DNA of 64,000 bases from an uncultured Scytonema sp. (GTDB lineage: Bacteria; Cyanobacteriota; Cyanobacteriia; Cyanobacteriales; Nostocaceae), in the NCBI GenBank assembly GCA_937873135.1, contig CALMVQ010000232.1, positions 1 through 64,000 of the forward strand, read 5' to 3'. The position numbers and the translations under genes are program-made. The notes beneath the pieces were generated by a model. That model saw nothing but the letters and a program-made list of their open reading frames with translations. It had not been told where the DNA came from and ran no database searches. This document shows, one piece after another, positions 48,447-56,785 of the stretch; position 1 is the first letter of the stretch, and every line of letters begins with the position of its first letter.

Positions 48447-48657
48447 TTAAATTGCTTTATAGCTATTACACAAGCGACAAGCTAATGAGAAATTATCTTC
48501 ATCATTTGTACATACATCTTTTGGCTTTGGGAATGATGTGTTCAATTTCTAAAATTCCAAGAACGTACTTTTGTAAACTACGACAGTAACCACATTGCTC
48601 ACCTGCTTGAGTGCGAATTTTTTCTCTTGGTATTTCTGATATCCAGCCTGAACTCAT
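48447..48657 (-). pseudogene. HNH endonuclease, frameshifted
   Basis: The start at 48657 overlaps the stop of the upstream gene as ATGA. It reads GEQCGYCRSLQKYVLGILEIEHIIPKAK, the first CxxC and the HxIP of an HNH domain, and then loses frame in an AAAA run. In the next frame it continues NDEDNFSLACRLCNSYKAI with the conserved Asn and second CxxC, and ends at 48447. The usual C-terminal 30-40 residues are missing. Confidence 0.8.
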
Positions 48658-49058
48658 GCATCTAAAGGTTCCCGCAGGCCTCGTTGAACTGCTTCACGTA
48701 ATGCTTGAGCTTTAAGTAATAGCTTTTCTTGGTAGACTTGCATTAGAGCTAGGAGTTCAGAATGCTCGGTATTTGCAAGTTTTCCAGCTTGTTGATTGTA
48801 TAGCAATTCGCTTAACCGTTGGTCTTGTTCTGGTTGCATTTGTAATTCGGTGACGGCAATAACTTCTTCATCAGATAAAGAAGCAATAGAGGGAGTTTCT
48901 TTGCTGTCGATTGGTGTAGACTGGGGACTAATGGGGGAGAGGGAAAGTGCTATTGCTTGCGTCAAAATATCACCCACAGCGCGGTTAGTGAGTTGGGCAA
49001 AATGTTCGGCTTTTTTGTAGACCTCATCTGGTAAGTTCAAGATAATTTGAGTACTCAT
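48654..49058 (-). CDS. RHH-like protein paired with HNH gene
   Basis: The 134-residue product starts MSTQIILNLPDEVYKKAEHFAQLTNRAVGDIL, a ribbon-helix-helix-like N-terminus, followed by a helical region (LLYNQQAGKLANTEHSELLALMQVYQEKLLLKAQALREAV). In filamentous cyanobacteria this kind of gene commonly precedes a small HNH nuclease gene, as here, with translational overlap. It may be a regulator or antitoxin for that nuclease. The partner is broken. Confidence 0.7.
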   Translation of the reverse strand: MSTQIILNLPDEVYKKAEHFAQLTNRAVGDILTQAIALSLSPISPQSTPIDSKETPSIASLSDEEVIAVTELQMQPEQDQRLSELLYNQQAGKLANTEHSELLALMQVYQEKLLLKAQALREAVQRGLREPLDA

Positions 49059-49257
49059 AAGATTTTAGACTCTTCTGCTATTGCTGGTGGTACTTTCTTC
49101 CACATTAAAGGTATTGAGCATCATTGATAGTACCGTTTCCACTTGCGAGTCGCATCCACGAGTCGTAATTTTCGGGAATGAACTTTCTTTACAATTTGGA
49201 AACCCTCATGAAAGCCGGCATATTCAAGACTGAGGTGTTATTTTCACCGACTTACTG

Positions 49258-49346
49258 AATGTACATAAGATTTACTCGTTTTCATAACATGTAAGGTTTT
49301 TGCCGCTTTCTCATCTAATGAAATAAAAAAATTTCTTATGTACATT
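49258..49346. promoter_or_regulatory. 13-bp inverted repeats flanking the AlbA-operon upstream region
   Basis: AATGTACATAAGA (49258-49270) and TCTTATGTACATT (49334-49346) are perfect inverted repeats 63 bases apart, 90 bases before the AlbA_2 gene. They contain the TTCTTATGTAC-type word found at 42178 and 44677. Possibly a shared operator or recombination site. Confidence 0.5.
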
Positions 49347-49434
49347 GGCGGCGATATTCTATGGTGGAAGCAGTAAGTATCCACTACCAACAGCAACTAC
49401 CATATATATAGCTGTCTTGCAGAGGAGAAGCTCA

Positions 49435-50628
49435 ATGAATGATCGGGAGTTGGAAGTTCTCCTGAATGACTTAGAATCGGATCGGGTGGAACGTAAGGCT
49501 TCAATTTCTGATCAAGGAAAGCTTTGTGAAGCAATTTGTGCCTTTGCCAATGACTTACCAAACAACCAAAAACCAGGAGTCTTATTTATTGGTATAAATG
49601 ATAATGGTAGCTGTGCCAACCTTGCTATCGACGATAAGCTGTTGCTAACGCTTTCAAGTATGCGATCGGATGGGAACATATTGCCTTTTCCCACAATGAT
49701 TGTCCAAAAGCGTACTATTTGCGGATGTCAACTGGCAGCTGTGATTGTAGAACCATCAGACGCTCCACCCGTGCGCTTTAATGGACGTGTGTGGATTCGT
49801 GTTGGTCCCCGCAGAGCAACTGCTACAGTAGAGGAAGAGCGTCGTTTAGCTGAGAAACGAAGGTCAAAGGATTTACCATTCGACCTTCGACCAATAGCAT
49901 TTGCCAGTTTGGTTGACCTAGATTTAGACCTGTTTCGTAGAGTTTATTTGCCTTCGTCCTTAGCTATTGAAATCCTTGAAGAAAATCAACGCTCGATTGA
50001 GCAACAACTTACGGCAATGCGATTTGCGACTCCTGAGCCGTTGCTCAAACCAACTATCTTGGGTATCCTAGTCGTTGGGAATGACGCAAGACAATTCGTT
50101 CCCTGCGCCTATATTCAATTTCTTCGCATTGAGGGCAACGAGTTAACAGACCCCATAAAAGATCAAAAAGAAATTGGTGGTCCGCTTCCTGATTTACTTC
50201 GGATGTTAGACGAAATTTTGCAAGTCCATATCTCAGTCGCGACAGACATCACTGCACAACCCATAGAGATAAAGCAACCTGATTACCCAATAGTTGCCAT
50301 ACAACAACTAGCTAGGAATGCTGTTATGCACCGGACTTATGAAGGGACAAATGCGGCAGTGCGGATTACCTGGTTTAATGATCGCATTGAAATTCAAAAT
50401 CCAGGTGGTCCCTTCGGACAAGTGAATCGGCAAAATTTTGGACAACCAGGCATAACAGATTATCGAAATCCTCACCTAGCTGAAGCAATGAAAAATCTTG
50501 GCTATGTTCAACGCTTTGGCGTGGGAATTCAACTCGCACGACAGCAACTTCAAAAGAACGGCAACCTGCCTCTGGAGTTCAATGTTGAAGACAGCTATGT
50601 GCTAGTCACACTGAAGAGAAGACCATGA
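49435..50628 (+). CDS. Schlafen AlbA_2-HATPase protein
   Basis: The 397-residue product has an N-terminal AlbA_2 domain (DRVERKASISD, CAFANDLPNNQKPGVLFIGINDNG, VWIRVGPRRATATVEEERRLAEKR) and a C-terminal GHKL ATPase module (LARNAVMHRTYEG as N box, then FNDRIEIQNPGGPFG and GYVQRFGVGIQLARQQL). Such proteins are usually annotated as RecG-like or transcriptional regulators. I choose the ATG at 49435 because GAGGAGAAG lies just upstream; an upstream in-frame start at 49345 would add 30 unconserved residues. The stop overlaps the ParA-type gene as ATGA, so the two are translationally coupled. Confidence 0.85.
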   Translation: MNDRELEVLLNDLESDRVERKASISDQGKLCEAICAFANDLPNNQKPGVLFIGINDNGSCANLAIDDKLLLTLSSMRSDGNILPFPTMIVQKRTICGCQLAAVIVEPSDAPPVRFNGRVWIRVGPRRATATVEEERRLAEKRRSKDLPFDLRPIAFASLVDLDLDLFRRVYLPSSLAIEILEENQRSIEQQLTAMRFATPEPLLKPTILGILVVGNDARQFVPCAYIQFLRIEGNELTDPIKDQKEIGGPLPDLLRMLDEILQVHISVATDITAQPIEIKQPDYPIVAIQQLARNAVMHRTYEGTNAAVRITWFNDRIEIQNPGGPFGQVNRQNFGQPGITDYRNPHLAEAMKNLGYVQRFGVGIQLARQQLQKNGNLPLEFNVEDSYVLVTLKRRP

Positions 50629-51674
50629 GTACTACGATTGTTGCTTTTTTTAACAACAAAGCAGGAGTTGGCCAAACTTCTCTAGTGTATCATTTAGCAT
50701 GGATGTATAGAGATTTGGGTTTTAGAGTTGTTGTAGCCGATCTCGATCCTCAAGCTAATCTTACAGCCGCATTTATTGACGAAGATCGCCTAGAACAACT
50801 TTGGCCAGATGGTCATCATCCAAAAACAGTTTTTGGTTGTGTACAGCCTTTGATCAGAGCTATTGGTGATATTGCCGATCCACACTTAGAATACGTCGAA
50901 TATCAGCATCAACTATCATTATGGAGTGAAGCATTGGCTCTGTTGGTAGGAGATTTAGCTCTATCCGATTTTGAAGATCAGCTTTCAGAAGTATGGCCTA
51001 AATGTATGGATGGTGATGAGCGTGCTTTCCGTGTCATATCCGCTTTTTGGAGAATGATCCAGAAAACAGCACTAGTTCACAAAGCTGACGTGATCTTAAT
51101 GGATCTGGGACCAGATTTAGGGGTAATTAATCGTGCTGCACTGATTGCTGCGGATTATATTGTGGTTCCACTTTCACCAGACTTGTTTTCTTTGCAAGGC
51201 TTACGTAACCTTGGTCCTACCTTACGACGCTGGCGAGAAAACTGGCGAGAACGACTCACTCGAAACCCGGCTGACGATCTGGAGTTACCAAAGGGTTATA
51301 TGCAACCTGTTGGTTATGTTGTTTTACAACATTCAGTGCGATTGGATCGTCCGGTAAAAGCTTATCATCGTTGGATTGCTCGTATACCGAAAGTTTACCG
51401 AGACGATGTGTTAAATCAGCCTGGTGATGACATTATCTCTTTAGAAAACGACCCTCATTGTTTAGCTTTGCTGAAGAACTACCAAAGCTTAATGCCTATG
51501 GCTCAAGAAGCTCGCAAGCCTATGTTTCACTTGAAACCTGCCGATGGGGCTATCGGTTCTCAGACTAATGCAGTAAAAAATGTCTATCGTGATTTCGAGA
51601 AGTTGGCTTGGGCGATCGCACAACGAACGCAGATCAATAAATCATCCGATCTCCTTGACTCCAAGCACTTTTAA
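50625..51674 (+). CDS. ParA/MinD-family ATPase with altered P-loop
   Basis: The 349-residue product shows the deviant Walker A region FFNNKAGVGQTSLVYHLAW, the ADLDPQANLT segment, and Walker B-like VILMDLGPDLGVINRAAL. The signature Lys12 is kept but the P-loop Lys is Gln17 (CAA), which should weaken or abolish ATP hydrolysis unless compensated. Family members partition plasmids or position complexes. No ParB gene follows. Coupling to the AlbA_2/HATPase gene suggests a two-component machine rather than simple partition; this is inference. Confidence 0.85.
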   Translation: MSTTIVAFFNNKAGVGQTSLVYHLAWMYRDLGFRVVVADLDPQANLTAAFIDEDRLEQLWPDGHHPKTVFGCVQPLIRAIGDIADPHLEYVEYQHQLSLWSEALALLVGDLALSDFEDQLSEVWPKCMDGDERAFRVISAFWRMIQKTALVHKADVILMDLGPDLGVINRAALIAADYIVVPLSPDLFSLQGLRNLGPTLRRWRENWRERLTRNPADDLELPKGYMQPVGYVVLQHSVRLDRPVKAYHRWIARIPKVYRDDVLNQPGDDIISLENDPHCLALLKNYQSLMPMAQEARKPMFHLKPADGAIGSQTNAVKNVYRDFEKLAWAIAQRTQINKSSDLLDSKHF

Positions 51675-51769
51675 GGTGGGCACCGCCATCATTTTTTCAA
51701 CTATAATTTTTTCATTAATAAGCGGTGCTTACCCTACTGCTGCATTGAATTGAACATAATTTAAAATTG

Positions 51770-52630
51770 ATGTTAGGATACAAACCTCAATCATCTGATA
51801 CTAATCCAGAAATTGATAAGTTTCTCATGCAGGCTTTTCGCTTTATGCCTACTTGGAAGAAAGCGCATCTTACCAACGAAGCAACTAAGGGAATTCAACA
51901 ATGGGCAATTATTGGTATTCGCAATCAAAATCCTAATGCTACTCTAGAAGAAATTTGGTTTCAGTTAGCAGTAAGATGCCTAGGTAAAGATTTAGCAAAT
52001 CGAGTTCATAAGAATAAGAGCCCGAAAAAAATAATGGATGCAGAATCAATAAGGTTGGTGTTGAGAGTAGCAGAAATTCTTGAGACACTGGCAGTCGGTT
52101 ACCTAGTTGGTGGTTCTGTAGCCAGTTCAATTTTGGGAGAGCCTCGTGCTACTTTAGATGTTGATATAGTCGCAGATTTGCAACTTTTCCATGTAGTCTT
52201 TTTAGTAGAAGCGATGACAGGGGAATTTTATATTGACGAGATGATGGTAACAGAAGCGATTAATCACTGCTCATCTTTTAATGTGATTCATCTTGACACG
52301 ATGATAAAAGTTGATATTTTTATACTTTCTCAAGAGCCTTTAGCACAGTTAGAAATGCAGCGACGGCAGCAATTGGTAATCACTCAAAATCCCGAACGTT
52401 CAGCTTGGTTTGCATCCGCAGAAGATATCATTCTTCAAAAGCTTATTTGGTATCGTTTGGGAAATCAAGTTTCCGATAGGCAATGGCGTGATGTTTTGGG
52501 TGTGCTAAAGGTGCAGGCTCAAAAGCTTGATTTTAACTACTTAAAGCACTGGGGTGGAAGATTAAATTTAGTAGATTTAATAGCACAAGCCTTACAAGAA
52601 GCTGGGTTAAGTGAGAACCCTGAGGTTTGA
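51770..52630 (+). CDS. nucleotidyltransferase-fold protein (DUF6036/AbiEii-like)
   Basis: The 286-residue product has an N-terminal helical domain (LTNEATKGIQQWAIIGIRNQNPNATLEEIWFQLAVRCLG) and a C-terminal nucleotidyltransferase core: GGSVASSILGEPRATLDVDIVAD with the GGS and DxD signature, and later a third acidic position in KVDIFIL. The ATG at 51770 is used; a TTG lies just before it. It follows the ParA-type gene by 95 bases on the same strand. Such folds act as toxins or antitoxin-like enzymes, but some are housekeeping; its role is unknown. Confidence 0.75.
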   Translation: MLGYKPQSSDTNPEIDKFLMQAFRFMPTWKKAHLTNEATKGIQQWAIIGIRNQNPNATLEEIWFQLAVRCLGKDLANRVHKNKSPKKIMDAESIRLVLRVAEILETLAVGYLVGGSVASSILGEPRATLDVDIVADLQLFHVVFLVEAMTGEFYIDEMMVTEAINHCSSFNVIHLDTMIKVDIFILSQEPLAQLEMQRRQQLVITQNPERSAWFASAEDIILQKLIWYRLGNQVSDRQWRDVLGVLKVQAQKLDFNYLKHWGGRLNLVDLIAQALQEAGLSENPEV

Positions 52631-52965
52631 ACTCCAAACAATTAAATGAAACAGAATCACTCCTTTCCATCGACCACCAATCACATCTAGTGTGGCTTCA
52701 ACAGAGCAACCATATTGGCAATCGTACTGTCTGTTTCGCATAGTGTACCTCCGACAGGATAATTTTTGATGCTACTCCACAAAAATGTGCGTACTTGTCA
52801 GTTTTAGATATAGTCTGCACAATCAAAGTATAGTTTTCAATCACTAAATAATTCGTCATGGATGGTTGCAAGCCGCCGATGATTTTGACATCTGATGAAA
52901 TAAGCAAGGGGTGTAGAAGTCATGCAACCACAACAGCCGAAACCTACCAACAAGGGAGTACAGTC
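52631..52965. other. spacer, no gene seen
   Basis: 335 bases with only unconvincing ORFs. It should carry the promoter of the oxidoreductase gene, with GGGAG upstream of the ATG at 52966. Confidence 0.4.
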
Positions 52966-53988
52966 ATGAAAGTCTATGAGATTCACAGTGATAAGCCAGG
53001 ATTAGATGCTCTTACCCTCACAGAGCGATCACTACCAAAACCCAATGGCGGACAAGTATTAGTACAAATGCAGGCAGCATCTTTGAACTACCGCGATCTA
53101 CTGGTAACAAAAGGCTCATATGGTGCCAAACAGTTCAAACCAATTATTCCACTGTCTGATGGTGTGGGTGAGGTTGTTGCCGTTGGCGAAGGTGTCAAGC
53201 GGGTTCAGGTTGGCGATCGCGTAGCTGGCATTTTCATGCAAAAGTTCATATCAGGTGAATTAACACTAGAGTTGTCTAACTCAGCACTTGGAGGAGCAAT
53301 TGATGGTGTGTTGGCTTCCTACGTGGTATTTGATGAACAGGGTATTGTCAAAGTACCGGAACATCTCTCTAATGAAGAAGCGGCAACATTACCTTGTGCA
53401 GCAGTGACAGCTTGGAATGCCCTCGTCGTCGAAGGACAACTGAAAGCTGGTGATACGGTACTTTTGCAAGGAACGGGTGGCGTCTCACTGTTCGCTTTAC
53501 AATTTGCCAAAATCTTGGGAGCGCGAGTCATCCTCATTAGTAGCAGCGACGAGAAGTTACAGAAAGCACAACAATTGGGAGTAGATATCGGGATAAACTA
53601 TAAAGATGTTCCAGATTGGGAAGAAAAAGTTTGGGCATTTACAGACAAAAGAGGTGTAGATCTTGTTGTTGAAGTTGGTGGCGCAGAAACGTTATCCAAA
53701 TCACTGCGTGCAGTTCGTTATGGAGGTAGAATAGCACTCATTGGTGTTCTCACTGGCACAGCAGGTGATGTTAGCACTGTTTCTATATTGCACAAACATG
53801 TACGGGTTCAAGGCATTTATGTTGGATCTCGTGATATGTTTGAGGCGATGAATCGGGCGATCGCTCAACACAAATTGCAACCTGTTGTAGATCGGATTTT
53901 TTCTTTCACCGAAGTAAAGTCAGCGCTGACTTATTTAGAAAGTGCAGCACATTTTGGCAAAATTGTCATCAATCGATTTCCAGATTAG
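52966..53988 (+). CDS. zinc-independent MDR quinone oxidoreductase / NAD(P)-dependent alcohol dehydrogenase
   Basis: Medium-chain dehydrogenase/reductase of 340 residues: N-terminal GroES-like domain (QVLVQMQAASLNYRDLLVTKGSYG, GVGEVVAVGEGVKRVQVGDRVAG) and Rossmann domain (LLQGTGGVSLFALQFAKILGARVI). Catalytic-zinc Cys ligands are absent, which fits the quinone-oxidoreductase branch. The ATG at 52966 follows AAGGGAG; the longer ORF start at 52858 adds an unconserved leader. It converges with the next gene and overlaps its stop by four bases. Confidence 0.9.
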   Translation: MKVYEIHSDKPGLDALTLTERSLPKPNGGQVLVQMQAASLNYRDLLVTKGSYGAKQFKPIIPLSDGVGEVVAVGEGVKRVQVGDRVAGIFMQKFISGELTLELSNSALGGAIDGVLASYVVFDEQGIVKVPEHLSNEEAATLPCAAVTAWNALVVEGQLKAGDTVLLQGTGGVSLFALQFAKILGARVILISSSDEKLQKAQQLGVDIGINYKDVPDWEEKVWAFTDKRGVDLVVEVGGAETLSKSLRAVRYGGRIALIGVLTGTAGDVSTVSILHKHVRVQGIYVGSRDMFEAMNRAIAQHKLQPVVDRIFSFTEVKSALTYLESAAHFGKIVINRFPD

Positions 53989-54689
53989 ATCAAATTGGTC
54001 GCCGCAATCACAGCTAGAGGAATGACAATGTTATCAACTTCTTTAGGGCTACATGCTTCAACGAGGGTGGCAACAAATGTTAGCAGTAAAATCCGGCTGA
54101 GATTCAATTCGCTGGGCAAGATCAACCACACAAAAAAGATGCTGGCGGCAAAAGCAAAAATAAACATTGACACGCTTCCTTCCACACTTTTGTCACTAAA
54201 GATTTTGTACTTCCACCTGCCGTAGCGAAAACCAATTATCGGGGCAACCCCATCACCCCAACCCAAGCTAGCCATTGCCACAATTCCCGGAAAACTTTTA
54301 TACAATAGCGTGCCGCAAATAGTTGCCACAATCACGAAATAAAGCGGCCCTTTTATGAGTTCGCGTCTGTCACTCGTGCGTGTCATAGTTTTTACTGCTT
54401 CGTCGTCTGGATTGGCAAAAAGCCCTTTCTGCACAAGGAGGGCTATCCAGACCACAAAAATCGTCACATTTAAGTACTTTGACCAGTCTAAATCGCTGTA
54501 AAGTGGCAAAAAGCCAATCACTGACCCCGCACCAATATGCGTAATTTTACGGCTAATATCCTGGGGTATTCCAAACTTTGTCACACCTAAATTCAGCAGT
54601 GCCACAAGCCCAAACACGTAAACAAACGTCAGCGCTGTTACTACCAAATTTCCTTTCAACGGGTCCAAACCTAACAAGGCGAACAACAT
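53985..54689 (-). CDS. phytol kinase-like membrane protein
   Basis: The 234-residue, six-to-seven-helix membrane protein belongs to the dolichol/phytol (polyprenol) kinase family. Signature blocks are ISRKITHIGAGSVIG near residue 45, ASLGWGDGVAPIIGFRYG, and FSDKSVEGSVSMF. Homologues salvage phytol from chlorophyll breakdown for tocopherol or chlorophyll synthesis. The specific substrate (phytol, farnesol or related) cannot be fixed from sequence. Confidence 0.85.
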   Translation of the reverse strand: MLFALLGLDPLKGNLVVTALTFVYVFGLVALLNLGVTKFGIPQDISRKITHIGAGSVIGFLPLYSDLDWSKYLNVTIFVVWIALLVQKGLFANPDDEAVKTMTRTSDRRELIKGPLYFVIVATICGTLLYKSFPGIVAMASLGWGDGVAPIIGFRYGRWKYKIFSDKSVEGSVSMFIFAFAASIFFVWLILPSELNLSRILLLTFVATLVEACSPKEVDNIVIPLAVIAATNLI

Positions 54690-54793
54690 ATACTTAGCAC
54701 CTTGAACTGCAACACGGCAATCAACTCATCCTGTAAAGTAGGGTAGCCGGAAGTCAGATACTAAGTTCATATCTTGAAAAAAAGTAATAGTTT

Positions 54794-55171
54794 ATGCAGC
54801 CTAAAGTTGTTTTTGGAAATGCCAATGTTGATGGTGCAAGCCGGTGGGGTTGGTTCGTCGGTCACTTTATCACCCTCCCTAACCCCCGCTCAACGCCGGA
54901 TGTGGAAGTCAAATGGACTAATCACAAAGCAGGAGACAAAAGGAAAGAGTGGGCAATGAATGCCGAAGCCACAACTCTCTCCATTCTCATTCGGGGACAA
55001 TTCCGTCTTCAATTCCCGGATGAGGAAACTCTACTATCTACTGAGGGTGATTACGCGATTTGGTCTCCTGGCGTGCCTCATTGTTGGACTGCTGAATTAG
55101 ATTCGACTATTTTAACTGTCAGATGGCCATCGAAGCCAGGAGATAGCGTTGCAACAACGGAAGCAAGTTGA
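54794..55171 (+). CDS. small cupin-like protein
   Basis: The 125-residue single-domain beta-barrel has SILIRGQFRLQFPDEETLLSTEGDYAIWSPGVPHCWTAELDST, a cupin pattern with a His in the second motif. It carries no signal peptide. Relatives in cyanobacteria are often labelled as cupin or, misleadingly, signal peptidase. The ligand is unknown. Confidence 0.75.
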   Translation: MQPKVVFGNANVDGASRWGWFVGHFITLPNPRSTPDVEVKWTNHKAGDKRKEWAMNAEATTLSILIRGQFRLQFPDEETLLSTEGDYAIWSPGVPHCWTAELDSTILTVRWPSKPGDSVATTEAS

Positions 55172-55188
55172 GATCCGAGAATGCCACT

Positions 55189-55617
55189 TCAAATGTCTTC
55201 TCCCTTACGAAAGAACTGCTGCAAAATCTCGCTTGGTTTGCGATCCCATGTATCCAAATGGTCGTATATCAGTCCGTCTTGATTGAGTTTGTATGTGGAG
55301 GAACCATTGAAAAATACTTTAGCTTTCCAAGGAACACGCAAAATGCCACGCACTGTCCACTTAGCTGTTATTCTGTTTTTGGCTGACTGATGCACTTCAT
55401 GTAAATCAAAGAAAATTGTTGTAAAAAATAACCGTGCATGAAATCGCAAAGTCCAAAAGATAATGCGATAGTTGATTTTTCCTTTAAACTTGTTAACAGG
55501 ATCTTGAAAGTAAATATCCCGTGTATAAATGTCGTAAGAAATATCCTTTTCAAAAAGTGTTGGTAGATCCTGTTCAAGAGTCTCAAGATCTCGGTTTATC
55601 TGCAATTGATATTCCAC
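55189..55617 (-). CDS. DUF2358 family protein
   Basis: The 142-residue product has an NTF2/SnoaL-like fold (DUF2358, common in cyanobacteria and plastids): LFEKDISYDIYTRDIYFQDPVNKFKGKINYR and the terminal YDHLDTWDRKPSEILQQFF. The start is GTG at 55617, backed by a perfect AGGAGG seven bases upstream (55625-55630); the longer reading to 55692 is unlikely. Function is unknown. It converges with the cupin gene, 17 bases apart. Confidence 0.88.
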   Translation of the reverse strand: MEYQLQINRDLETLEQDLPTLFEKDISYDIYTRDIYFQDPVNKFKGKINYRIIFWTLRFHARLFFTTIFFDLHEVHQSAKNRITAKWTVRGILRVPWKAKVFFNGSSTYKLNQDGLIYDHLDTWDRKPSEILQQFFRKGEDI

Positions 55618-55969
55618 GCGATCGCCTCCTATAATAGATTTCCCTAAAATCTCAAAAACTTCTGTAAAATGGAAGATGACAGAACTTGGCAAAAGTTAAA
55701 AGTTAAAAGGCACTCATAACGAAAAAGAAAAAACGGTTTCAAGCCCCCAACTCAGCCAGTGGAAAACCAAAAAAAATTTTTAAGGGGACACATAGTGCGC
55801 GAAGTCAAGGCGAGGAAGCTTGCGTCCCCAGAGCTTCGCGAGAAAAAAAGGCGTCCGCTTCAAATCCTCTAATTTTAATTATGGGGATTCTCTTTTTAGT
55901 TTTTAGTTTTTACTTTAAGGTTGTCGGCGCTTGCATCGGGTTAGTGTTTACATCATCGCCCTACAAGCT
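55618..55969. other. spacer with dispersed repeats
   Basis: It holds a near copy (55688-55721) of the GGCAAAAGT...GGCACTCATAA repeat seen at 30247-30280, plus GCTTCGCG/CGCGAAG palindromic pieces near 55798-55845. No gene. Confidence 0.5.
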
Positions 55970-56188
55970 TTATTCTGTCAGAGTATCAAGTTTAGCTAGT
56001 ATTCTTAAGCCTTCTTCTGGGTTGCCAATCGCAGCCATTGCTTTAAATCTTGTACAGGTATCAAATTCGGCTATTGCTATGGTAGAAAGTTCTTCAATCA
56101 GCTTATTAACACTTATGCCTTTAGTTTGAGCAAGCTCTTTCAATCTGTTGTGCTTATCCTCTGGTAAACGAATAGTTAAAGTTGCCAT
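55970..56188 (-). CDS. RHH-type antitoxin
   Basis: The 72-residue product has a ribbon-helix-helix N-terminus (MATLTIRLPEDKHNRLKELAQTKGISVNKLIEEL) typical of CopG/Arc-type DNA-binding antitoxins, and a C-terminal helix likely to bind the toxin. It follows the PIN gene by six bases, so the pair is co-transcribed with the toxin first. AGGAG precedes the start. Confidence 0.85.
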   Translation of the reverse strand: MATLTIRLPEDKHNRLKELAQTKGISVNKLIEELSTIAIAEFDTCTRFKAMAAIGNPEEGLRILAKLDTLTE

Positions 56189-56194
56189 TTTCGT

Positions 56195-56617
56195 TTAACT
56201 CCTAATAATTTCTTCGGGTTTTAAGATTGATAAGTTAGGAAATAATAATTCAGCATTTTGGAAATCTTTTACATTGTGAGTGGCAATGATTTGAGCATTG
56301 CCTGCAACTGCTAACTCAATTAAGTGATTGTCAGCTTCGTCTTTTAAATTCGGTCGCCATAAATAGTAAATAGAAATCCATTGACTTACGCTCATCAATG
56401 ATGCCAGTAAAGTAGAAATTTCTTCACTTGTCAAAAGGCATTTGGCGATAATTTCTGTTCGCTGAATGACTGACTCATACTCAGAGAATAAAGCATTTCC
56501 CATCAAAGGCTGATATTCACCTTTCAAACAGCGTCGAACGAGTTCTCGACTGGAGCCTTGAGAGCTAATCAGCGCACTAATAAAAACGCTGGTATCAACT
56601 ACAATTTTAATCGCCAT
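56195..56617 (-). CDS. PIN-domain toxin
   Basis: The 140-residue PIN_3-type protein has catalytic acids in VVDTSVFISAL, SEYESVI, DEADNHLIELA and ATHNVKDF, as expected for Mg-dependent RNases of type II toxin-antitoxin systems. It sits first in the operon with the RHH gene. A perfect palindrome five bases before the start (56622-56647) is the likely autoregulatory operator. Confidence 0.9.
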   Translation of the reverse strand: MAIKIVVDTSVFISALISSQGSSRELVRRCLKGEYQPLMGNALFSEYESVIQRTEIIAKCLLTSEEISTLLASLMSVSQWISIYYLWRPNLKDEADNHLIELAVAGNAQIIATHNVKDFQNAELLFPNLSILKPEEIIRS

Positions 56618-56621
56618 TTCA

Positions 56622-56647
56622 TTATGATAGCGTATATGCTATCATAA
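56622..56647. promoter_or_regulatory. palindromic operator of the PIN/RHH operon
   Basis: Two perfect 10-base arms (TTATGATAGC and GCTATCATAA) with spacer GTATAT lie directly upstream of the toxin start and would overlap the promoter. RHH antitoxins bind such inverted repeats in autoregulation. Confidence 0.75.
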
Positions 56648-56785
56648 GAGTCCCGACCAAAAAACTCAAAAGCGATCATACTTCTGATGATGGGTTTGAT
56701 GTGGGCGCTCTACTGAAGGCAGCAGCGTTCGCGCAGCGTCAAGTAGAGAAGTGATCGCCTGAACAAGCAGAAGTCCCGATTCTCT

